A stretch of 64,000 bases of DNA, taken from Scolanthus callimorphus (lineage: Eukaryota; Cnidaria; Anthozoa; Actiniaria; Edwardsiidae). Under the pieces are notes generated by a model, which worked only from the letters and a program-made list of their open reading frames with translations, was not told where the DNA came from and made no database searches. The stretch spans positions 13,259,831 to 13,323,830 of the forward strand of contig CM066914.1 of assembly GCA_033964015.1 (NCBI GenBank), in the 5' to 3' direction. Made by a program: the position numbers and the translations under genes. Shown one piece after another: positions 22,046 through 32,300 of this stretch; position 1 is the first letter of the stretch; every line of letters begins with the position of its first letter.

Positions 22046-25000
22046 ATGGCGGCCTCCGAGGAAGAAGAAACAAAAACAGACACGCGATTTTGCGGCTATG
22101 CCTTGTACACATACAACGCTAACAGGTACAGATATGATTTGGAAGATAATTTATTTTGCTTGGGTTATTTTCTGACAATATTTCCGGCTTTCCAGACCAA
22201 GCAGTGCTGAATCATCTGAGCGAGAGGATAACGAAGAGACAGTCTCCGAGTTGTTGAAGCGAGAGGCCACGACTAATCACGACTTTAGGTAGCAATACTA
22301 TTAAATTGCCCCTCAAATTTATGGTATTCTCATACCCGAACACCTGCTTTGTACTCTTCTTAATTCATGGGCCAGCATACAGAAAGATGTCTTGGCTTTG
22401 CACATTTGCACTGCAGGTAGACTTTCTCAAAGTCCTTTAAAAAAATGTTCGTGCTTGCTTGGGTCATTTTCTGAGAGGTCGACTTGTGGCAAATCTAACT
22501 TGCAGGCCAAGGACTTTTAGAAAGCGCTAAATATGACAAGAAAATACCATGCAATTGCAGCAGTGATGTCAGCTCTCCTAGTTTTGCAGGGAATCTCAAA
22601 TTTTTTTCCCAGGGGTGTTCTCCCATATAGTGATTATACGGAGATGATCTGTTGAACAGGGTAGGGTTTTTAAGCTTCTGGTCATAATAATTGTTTTTTT
22701 CAAATTTTTGAGTTTCATGTCGCTGCAACTGCATTAATTTCCCGATATGTCGTTCCATTTTTCATAAACAGGGTACGAAAATTAGCTAGTTAGCTTTGGA
22801 TCCCTAGTCCCCTACACAACTTTTGGTCCAGTACCCCCTGCCCAGGATTTTTCACTCCTGTCTCCCAGCAAAATTTTCTTGAATTGTGTGGTTCCAGAAA
22901 ATATCCATACCCCCTCCACGGAAGGGTGTTAGAAAGTGACCCTCCCACCCCTTTGGAATTTCCAAGGAAAAATACAGTATTTCTATGGAAATGATCAGGT
23001 AAATTGACCCCCCCACCCCTCTGGAATTTCCAATGCCCTTCCGTAGGGGGGTATGGATAATTTCTGGAACCACACATTGCCATATATGCACTTTCTCACA
23101 GTTTTCTCATATAACTCTTCCAATTTCTGGAGTCCTAGGGTTACATCCCTGACCATGTCATATAATGTTTGTTGCCAGCCTGTCATTGCTGAGTACAGAC
23201 CTCACTGGTGAACAAGACACAGAGCTAAGAACATTCATTGCCAAGCGCCTTGCCAAAGGGACAGTGTATAGTGGCAGCGGGAATGTGGCAGTGGTTGAAA
23301 ATGTGCTGCCTGGAGGCTTGCCATGCCAATGCTACTATTGTCTACTGCGCGGGGACAAGGATATGGATGAGGACTCTGATGACATGTTAGTAGTAGTAGT
23401 TGTTGTTGTTTTTTCAGGCAAAACTGTTTTAAACTGTTTTTAAAACATTTTATTCTACCTCCTACAATGTCCAGGTTAGTCAGGCCATGTTTCATCTAAT
23501 GCAGTTTTCTGACTTACATCACAGCATAAACAAAACAAGCAATTGTGATTCATGGGAAACAGACACAGGGCAATGACATGATAGGCTAAGATGGTTGGAA
23601 TGTGTGATGCCAGAAATGATCATTGAAGGGGTTTGAGATATGCCCCCTCCCCTAATAATATTTTTAGTTTTATAATTCATGTACATGTGATTATTTTCAT
23701 TGAAGTTCCTAGTCACATTCTGTGTTTCTTCTTTCAGGGCTGACATTATGAAATTAGGAGGATATCTCTCCAAGGACTTTGTTGTTTGTTTTGTTGCTGA
23801 TAGCGAATTAGAAATGCAATTATATCCTTCTTATCTAATGACAGATGACAAACAAGGGGGCTCAAAGAGATGATCATTGACCATGTGATGTGATGTCATT
23901 AGTAATATTTGAGCAAATTTGACTGCCTTGTGCACAAGATGCTATTCATAAGGGAATTAAAACCTTCCCTTAACGTCCAATCAGATTCCATCCGTGCCAA
24001 CTTTTCACTTAATAATTAGTTTCCTTGTTCTTTGTCTTTATAAGATCAGCATTATTTCTGTAAGTTTTGTTTTTTGATAATGGAGCGAGATGGCTCTGAA
24101 ACATCAATAATAACATTTTTATCTGTAACTTTTGCCACTATTTGTATTTTAAAGTACATATCACCCCTTATATACTTATGTATTGAAAAGTACACTGTTT
24201 GAGGTTTAAAATGAGGTTTTCGGAATCTTTTGCTCAGTCCTCCAGCTTATTATTTACGTTGATCATCTGAGGGGTGATATGCACTTTTAAACCTACAGCC
24301 TTGACATGTAACAAGGATAATGTTAACATATTATGTTACTACACATAATGTCCCTATCTATCAGTGTTGATTCCTTGACTTGTTTCCAAATTCCAGCAAG
24401 AGCTGGACAAATACAGCAAAGCATTACTGCCCGAGTTAATGACTCCCATAGTAAGGAATTTTGTTCATTAAATCCATTATAATTTTTTTCTTACTGCGAT
24501 TTTCATAATTCTGCGAACTCTCGCTAACGATTTCCAACCGTCAAACCGCCTTCTGGCTTCTGCCAATCAAACGCCCGAGTCTTTTCGTCGTTACTCTTTG
24601 TGCTTTTGATTGGCCAGCACGTAACCCTTGCTCGGGTGACGGGAAGCCATTTTAGCACTGCTTATGCGCTGGCCAATCAAAAAGCACAAAGAGTAACAAC
24701 GAAAAGACTCAGGCAGGGCTCGGGGCTTTGATTGGCGGAAGCCAGAAGGCGGTTTTACGGTTGGAAATCGATAGCGAGAGTTCGCAGAATTATGAAAATC
24801 GCAGTAAGTGCCACAGTTTAATGTCAATGTTATGAGCCAACAAATTGAATACTGGTATTTGGATAAATTAGGAGTCCTTGGATGTGAAGGAGCAGTTTGG
24901 TCATTTGAAGGACTGGTACCAGGAGAATGTATGTTATATAAATCAAATACTAATTACTCAATTAAAGCCCAAACACTTGGAATATAATCAACTGATAAAA

Positions 25001-28000
25001 TGTCATAGCATTTTTACATGAGTACATAACCTGCCTTGTTTAGCTTCTTGTGAATTTCCAGTGAAATTGGTGTATCTGTCCACATTTTATCTAATTTATG
25101 TTATAGGTTGACTGCTTTTGCCGATGTGCTGATTTGCTTGAAGATAATCTTGCTGTGCTAATACAATGTGTAAGTAAAAACATATTATTTAAAACTTCCC
25201 TTGAATGTTGGATTCCAGAAAACATCCATATTCCTGTTATGGAGTTTTTTTATAGAATAACTGAATATTCTGAAAATACTGTAGCAAATAATGTTTTCTA
25301 CAGGGACTGACAAGAGCAGCTGTGAAAGTGACAAGTGATGATCGTCAAGCAGAAAAAGACATCCACTTGTAAGTTATATAGAAGGCAGTGATGCTGGGTT
25401 GTGTTATTGCACTGGCAGGAAGTACTGCCAGAGCTAAAAATTACCCTGCGCACATCAGTATGCAGTCAGTGTTAGTAGTGGCTACATCAGTATGTAGTCA
25501 CTTGTTAGTAGTGGCTACATCAGTATGCAGTCAGTGTTAGTAGTGGCTACATTTCAGTATGTCGTCAGTGTTAGTAGTGGCTACATCAGTATCTAGACAC
25601 TTGTTAGTAGTGGCTACATGAGCAGATCATGTTTTCATGGAGATCATTGCAAGACAGGGCACAAAGCTGCAAAGGCTCTCATTTTATATTGATTTGTTTC
25701 TAAGCATGGCTGTATAAATTTTGTAATGCCATTCTTGCTGTTTTTAGATTTGTAGAGGCATGTTCCATGGCTGATGCTGCATCATCAACATACTCAACAA
25801 AGGTACAAGTCAAAATCTTGCATTGTATCATTCTGAGCAATATCCCAGCGGCATAGCCAGGAATTTCCGAAGGGGGGGGGGGGGGGGGGGGGGGGTGGAT
25901 AGTGAAAACATGGGACGAAAATGCTCAATTTTTCTCCAGCAAATACAGTAAATGTATGGGATAATTTCCGAGAAAGGGGCCCCCCTGGCTACGCCCCTGT
26001 ATCCATTATTCTCTCTCCCCTGCACTGTACAGGCATGGGAGCTGACCTTACCCCCTTAAAAACTTTCTGTTCTACATAGATGAAACCTGTTGAATTTATC
26101 AATGCTCTGAGTACACTATTACCAGACATGGTGTGTGTGACGGTAGAAGGAGGAAAGTGTTCATTCAGTAGTGAAGGTAGGTCACATATGGATTGACAGA
26201 TAGATGGATCAAGGATGGTGGAACAGTTTTCAAAGTGGGGCAGGGGGGGGGGGGGCTGTGTTTAGTGAAAATGTATGAAAACTTGACGAAATGTCCCTGT
26301 GGATGGATGAATGGGCAGATATGTAAAGAGACAGACAGAGAAAGAAATGGGTGGACAGACAGATACATGCAAACAAGCAGATGAAGGTAGGGATGTATTA
26401 ATGGATTGAAGAATGGGCAAGCAGGGAGGCATTGCCTGGATTTGACATGCAAACTTTTCATGTTTAAATTCATACAGAAATGTGTATAATATAGTACATG
26501 TAAATGTGTCTTTTCACAGCAACAACTTCATTCTGTAAGGAATGGAGCAAAACAATGCTTCGTGGTGATACAAGCAATCCAGTGTTTCTACGACAAGTAT
26601 TGGAAAACTACAAGTTAAGGGTGAGATAAAAACACACCTCCTAGTCCAATGTGTACTCTTTTATAGTAAGTACATGCAGTATTATTAGGAGTAAGCAAAA
26701 TTTAAATCTGGTATCTTTTGGTTTTAATACATTATATCTATTGGCTTGCATTACATGTTTTGGTTGTATGAATTTGAAGTCTCAGTCTCAATCACACCCT
26801 CCCCTCCACCAACACCACCACCATCATCATCTCACCTTCCTAATGTAGTGTTTTTTAATTTAAAGTATTTGGAACACCATATGCAACATTAATTTTAATT
26901 CAAATCTTGTTGAGTACTTATGGTTTTATCTTGTGTCATAGGTCAATCATGACATGAATACCCTAAAGAGACTGTTACGACAGGCAGAAACTGACCATTA
27001 TGCTCTGTACAGGTACGTCTGGGTCTGGCAGTCCCCAAACACATTTACCCCAGCTGTGGAGAACCTCCAAGGTGAAATTCCAGGGTGGGTGGTCATAGAG
27101 CAGTCAGAAATTCTGCCCTCCCTCCACCCATCAACAGGTAGTGCAGATTGTAATAGGCCACTTGCACTGAGTGGGTCATGTGACCCCAACTACCTCTTAA
27201 GGAGATATTTTGTCAAAATCAATTCCAGAAATACAAAGAACCAATTGATATTAGTCAGAAACTGAAGTTTCAGTTTAAAATCTCTAAACTGTAGCAAATG
27301 GTTGAATTTTCAAGATTTTACTCAGAATGTATTGGATTTGGGTCACGTGACCCAGTTAGTGCAAGTGGCCTATTGTGTAATTCCCCCAAAAAAGATGCAT
27401 ACATTCACCATGGAGGGAATTGGATATCCCAGAGGGAGGGGGTCAATATACCAAATCTTATTACCCATGCAACCAAGGAAATTGAACATTTAGAAAAAAA
27501 ATCCATATTAATTCCACCATGGAGAGAATCTAAAAAAATAGTACAGATTGGGTAGGGTCCTTTGGTAAATTCCATCAAGGGTTTCTCCTCTGTGGTTATG
27601 GATTGTTATGCAAATCACAATGTATCTCACAAATGAAGCTTTAATTCCCATAGTAGGGTAAATATCTATTTCCATGGTCTGTCTCAAGGCCGGTTTACAC
27701 TTGCTATTTTGTTGCATTTGCCGCTGCGATTTTTCTCACGCGAGTTGGCATTCCAACTCTCTTGTGTAAATGAGATGCTAGTCTCCTCGCAGCCACCCCG
27801 GGGAGAGCGTAGCGTGACACCGGTCCGGGCGGCTGCGAGGAGACTAATGAGATGCAAATCCGGTGCGATTTCTGTGCTCTCTTTTCTTCAAATCGCATCA
27901 AGTCGCAAAGAGTTTTGAACATCTCCGCGACTTCATGCGACAAAAATCGCGGCAGATCGCACCGAATTGCACCTACAATTGTAGTTTACATTAGTGATTG

Positions 28001-28375
28001 TGGGTTGACGCGTATACGTCCGAGAAAAATCGCCGCGACTCGCGCGACAAAAATTGCAAGTGCAAACGGGCCTTTAGGGATGCAATATTTTAGGATGGTT
28101 TTCAAAATTTGCTGTAAAGCAATATAACCATAACTAAAACTGTCAGAATGTTTTTTCATCCATTTTCTATGAATGACGCACCTGCTCAACTTATCTTAGT
28201 AATGTGTGTTTATTTCAGATCCTATCAATTTCTGTTGCAATGTGGCAATGGACCTATCCTCTTACAGAACACCAAAATCGAGAGTCAAGCTATTGACGCC
28301 AGTGAGACACTAGAGATATTAAAAGTGCTAGAGGATTATATCAATGACAAAAATAAATTCAGCCTTGGGGAATGA
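22046..28375 (+). CDS. C17orf75: Njmu-R1 / C17orf75 homologue
   Basis: Vertebrate C17orf75 binds WDR11 and FAM91A1, a complex that helps golgins capture endosome-derived vesicles at the trans-Golgi. Exons: 22046-22125, 22196-22288, 23179-23385, 23738-23821, 24397-24450, 24872-24928, 25107-25169, 25304-25368, 25748-25802, 26080-26176, 26520-26620, 26942-27012, 28219-28375. All junctions are in phase except that between exons 4 and 5. Diagnostic stretches are TELRTFIAKRLAKG, NVAVVENVLPG followed by CQCYYCLL, KDFVVCFVADSE, SFCKEWSKTMLRG, NPVFLRQVLENYKLR, NTLKRLLRQAETDHYALYR and SYQFLLQCGNGPILL. Start: ATG in a good context with MAASEEEETKTD. No signal peptide or membrane segment. Stop after KNKFSLGE. 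Exon 4 lacks a GT donor; it ends at an ATATCCTTC, the U12-type consensus. Many transposons fill the introns. Confidence 0.93.
22887..23075. mobile_element. MITE, TGTGGTTCCAGAAA family
   Basis: Ends TGTGGTTCCAGAAAATATCC and GGATAATTTCTGGAACCACA are inverted repeats; inside, GGAATTTCCA occurs twice next to CCACCCCT. Partial relatives are at 16175-16225 (CTTCCGTAGGGGGGTATGG), 25207-25245 and 43670-43790. It lies in the second intron of C17orf75. Confidence 0.75.
24145..24293. repeat. inverted repeat, TTTTAAAGTACATATCACC arms
   Basis: The arm TTTTAAAGTACATATCACCC and its complement GGGTGATATGCACTTTTAAA enclose about 110 bp. Probably another small non-autonomous element in the C17orf75 intron. 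Confidence 0.55.
24490..24808. mobile_element. long-hairpin MITE (319 bp)
   Basis: Arms of over 120 bp are near-perfect inverted repeats: CTTACTGCGATTTTCATAAT at the left and ATTATGAAAATCGCAGTAAG at the right, continuing through CCAATCAAA and AGCACAAAGAGTAAC. It lies between exons 5 and 6 of C17orf75. A transcript of this intron would form a long double-stranded stem. Confidence 0.8.
25451..25619. repeat. five-unit tandem repeat, 32-34 bp
   Basis: Five units of ACATCAGTATGCAGTCAGTG followed by TTAGTAGTGGCT, alternating between CAGTG and CACTTG variants. Inside a C17orf75 intron. Confidence 0.85.
25846..25999. mobile_element. MITE, CAGCGGCATAGCCAGG type, with G24 run
   Basis: Ends GGCATAGCCAGG and CCTGGCTACGCC are inverted repeats. 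A run of 24 G (25872-25895) lies inside the left end and CCCCC at the right. It is in a C17orf75 intron. Confidence 0.65.
27686..28074. mobile_element. MITE, AAGGCCGGTTTACAC type, carrying a nested 68-bp element
   Basis: Starts AAGGCCGGTTTACACTTG and ends CAAGTGCAAACGGGCCTT, an imperfect inverted pair. A related copy without the insertion is at 30786-30930. Rich in the motif TGCGATTTTT/AAAAATCGC. In the last intron of C17orf75. Confidence 0.75.
27779..27846. mobile_element. 68-bp nested MITE with 9-bp target duplication
   Basis: TAGTCTCCTCGCAGCC at the left and GGCTGCGAGGAGACTA at the right are perfect 16-bp inverted repeats. ATGAGATGC flanks both ends (27770-27778 and 27847-27855), while the related copy at 30786-30930 has the single, uninterrupted site (GTGTAAACGAGATGCAAATC). 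Insertion is thus shown directly from the sequence. Confidence 0.9.
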
Positions 28376-28460
28376 AAGATAACAAGAAAAATACAGAGGC
28401 AAAGTCTATACACCACATGAGCACAAGGGAACGCAACCTCTTGATTTTCGTCCCTGGTCA

Positions 28461-28651
28461 GTGGCGGATCCAGGATTTTACTAAGGGGGGTTCCGTTTCT
28501 TCACTCCTTCAAAGACTCATGCGGGCAATATATTATGGAGAGCTCGTCCACGAGCTGACTGGATATTACAATAAAATCCTTATTGTTCTGATGCTCAAGG
28601 GGGGTTCCGTGGAACCCTTGGAACCCCCCCCCCCCCCCCTGGATCCGCCAC
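28461..28651. mobile_element. MITE, TGGCGGATCCAGG family, copy 2
   Basis: TGGCGGATCCAGG and CTGGATCCGCCA are perfect inverted ends, with CAG on both sides. It lies just beyond the C17orf75 stop codon, probably in its 3' untranslated region or shortly after. Confidence 0.85.
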
Positions 28652-29326
28652 AGCTGCTGGTTCTAGTAAGTGTACGTATACCACATAAGGAAAATGTATG
28701 AGTTTGCCTAATGATAACCCTGCTGACGATTGAATTCCATAAAAAAGATAGGTGTCAATGTTTTTTTTCTGTAGTTGGGGAGCTGAAAAACATAGTACAC
28801 GCCGCTTTGAAAATTGTAATTAGACTCTGGGTTCAAGTGAAATTTTATTAGCTACTATAATACATTATTTTATTCAACATAATTTATAATTTCTATTCAT
28901 AGTTCCTCTTTGTGCAACGGATGCAGCTATAATTTAAGAAGTGTAGAAATCTATTTGTTTGTAGTGGTTTTAATTCAGAATTCCTATATTAAAAAGCCAC
29001 GCGACGGAATAACCGCAATATTATACTATAAATTTCATGCCTAAGAAAGTTTTTTTACAAAATCTCTGAAAAAGCCTTGGTGGTTTTCAACCACAACGTT
29101 TTCATTTAAACATTTTTCACTCTAATGGTTAAGGTAGCTCTGCTTGTTGATGCTTTAATATTTTGAATCGCTCCGTTAAAATTGTCTTTAGCGCCTTTAG
29201 TGTCTGGCTAGCTACCTCAGTCTAATTGTTTATCGACATCGTCGTTGTAACCCTGTGGTATTGTATACTATGGACCCAGATTGTGACGTCATTGTTGACG
29301 GCTCTGATTGGTCAATAGATTCTATA

Positions 29327-32300
29327 TCATAAGCCGGTCATTTGGTCAGCGAGAGAACGTCGAATTTTCATAAACACAGCAAAGAGGACTGTATCGGCTT
29401 GTCGGCCATTTCCAGAGCTCACACTGAAATAAAAACGATATGCAATACACACCATTTAGCAGGGTCCTGAAGGGGGGTCCCAATCCCGTATTTAGCAATA
29501 TGGGTACACTTGCAAAACACGCAGTTGTTGTACTGTGAAGGTTTAGGGAGGAGTTAGCTGGGGCCCTGTTTGAAAGCGTAACGTGACGGATATAAATATT
29601 TTTTTTGCGACGTTGCACTGTGGCGGGTGTCTGGCCAAGCAAGCCAGTCAGTTTCGACTGGTTATGGCGTAAACAGAAAGGCTAACGAGTAATATCATTT
29701 CTAAACATCAAGTGAGCTCGTTCACATTCTTTTCAATATACATGGAGCTAATGTAGGGTTATCTACTTACATTCCGCTGAGTTCTGTTTCTGCGATTTCA
29801 AACCAGGCCCAGTCCCTTTGTCTTGTGGCTCGGCTCATATTAATAAGGAAAGACAGGTGCTGAGCAGACACCAGGCCCCTGGATTCACCCTCGGCTGTGA
29901 CGTCACTGTTGTTGTTGCGGTCTCTTGAGTTGAGCATATCAACAAGGAAGAGTGCTTGTTGCTCAAGCCTGGAATTCAATCAATCATCAATGGAGTGAAG
30001 GGATAGCCTCTCCCGCAGTCGTAGGGTCCCTAAGAACGGCTGCGGGGTAGGCTATGCAGGGGATACCTTTACAAATAGAACCCGAACCTTTCTATCCTTT
30101 GAAGAGGTATCAATCGAAAGGACCACTTAAAAAGCAGGAGGATCACTTTAAAGTTTGGAGGGTCGTACACTACCCGTGGCACTATATCACACGATAGCTC
30201 TTCTGGTGCGGTGTTTTACAGAGGATACCATTCGTGTCATGGAAATGGTGCTGAGGTTGTTTCCAGGAAGGTTAAACTCTTTAAAGATTGCCATCGGTTT
30301 TTAGCTGAGGCTTGGACATACCTGAATTACTGCACAAAGGCGCGCAGATACCGGTACCCTCGTGCGTGCCTCCTGAAGCCAAAAACTGATTACCTTAGTG
30401 ATCTCAGAAAATCTCTGCTTGATAAAACTCTAATGAAGGCATTGTACAAGAAATTAACGGCGCCTTGGTGATCTCCAGCCAGACAGCACATCCAGTGAGC
30501 ATCCAGGAGACTGTCCACTAAAACACAAACATAGCGCATGTTACACCTCAAATATTGAGTAAGCCCCTAGATGAGCCAGACGAGCTCTTGGGGCAAACTC
30601 TAGAAAAATATGTTTAAATAAAAAAAAAAAAAAATAAAGTAATCAAGCTTTCTGATAGGTGGGCGTATCATATAAAAGTATTCAACGATGCATTGACGAG
30701 AAGCAAGATGAGGAAAAAAGCCTGCGATGTTATTACAACTTTCTTGATGCGAAGAGTCGGTGGAAACTCCATAACCCTCCATTCTTAAGGCCGGTTTACA
30801 ATTGCGATTTTTGTTGCATTTGTCGCGGCGATTTTTCTCGCGCGGGTTGTGTAAACTCTCTTGTGTAAACGAGATGCAAATCTGGTCCGATTTCTGTGCT
30901 CTCTTTTCTTCAAATTGCATCAACGGGCCTATACGGACCCCAAAGCGGATACCGTATTCTCCCATCTCATACCACGCGCGTCGTTTCTGCTCGTTGACGC
31001 GCCCTGGGTCCTAGGCACCACCTTTCTTCCTGCCATCTGTATGTCACTTACCTGCACTCCATGGAATCTGTAAGGAGCTGTAAACGAGTGATAGTCGGTA
31101 GAACGCTTGAGACGCATTTCTCCATCTCTGCTCGCGACTTCCAGCGATAGCCACGACCGAGTAGAGAACCACGGACCACGGGACGCCTTTATTTAGACTG
31201 CAAAACCTGTATGAGATATGAATTATGATGGGTGATTGCGCGTCTCCATACTCAAATAATGTCACATACGTTGCTGCATGGTGATCTCGCTTTTTCGAGT
31301 CTCCAAAAAGTATGGATGATCAACATATAATGATAAACTTGCCTTTATCATTTTTGACATCATCATTTACACTGATGAATGAGCAGTAGTTGCGAAACAT
31401 CTTTATATATATCTCAACTTTAGTGCACATTTATAAGGATGTAACTTCGAGTCAAGGATGAGCCCCTTTCTTTGCTCAAGATCTAGTCTTCGGATCTGTC
31501 GTCTGTATCATTATCAACATTTCTGTCGCCTTGTCATCGTCGTCGTTATCGTCAAGACGACGAACACTCTCATTTCTCAGTTTGCGCTAACGTTATGGAA
31601 TCTTCCAGAAAGGGAAAATCTTAATTTCCTAAGTGCCTAGCCTCCATAAATCACACACAATCACCACTATCATCTTCGACATCACCACCAGCAGCATTTC
31701 AAGCCGTCTGTTTCTGACCAGTTTCATTGTTTAAGAAAGAAACTGTTTAAACTACATATACTTACCCAGCTGTTTCGTTGAGAAGACTTGTCATCGATGT
31801 GTATGCTTCTTCTAAATCGCCACTAGAAAAAAAAACGATGGGTTGAATTTGCGGTACTATAATAAGCGCAAACGGGTTTCAAATTCACGGCAAAAAAGCA
31901 CGAAATAGTGATAGCAGAATGGCCATCCATCGACTCAGTTAACCTACCATTCAGCGGCTTCGTCCCTCCATTTATCATAAATATCGGTGCACTGTTGTAA
32001 TACTACATCTCGAATATTGTACATCTAGAAATTACGAAAAATATAAGGGACGAGTTATTGTGCAATAAAGAAGCCGATAAAAAAGTAGAGGACTCTAAGT
32101 CTAAGGAATCAAAACTAAGGCTATGGGATATGTAGGTCAATCCACATATCAGTAGGTAGAAAGGTTTGTCCTGTCAATAGGGGTCACCCCGAGTTTATTA
32201 GCCAATCAGATTCGCGTTCGGAACAAAATGTTGCACTGTGGAAACGTTGCTGGAGAGCTAGTAGCAAAATGTCGGATTCGTGCTTGTAAGAGGTGTAATG

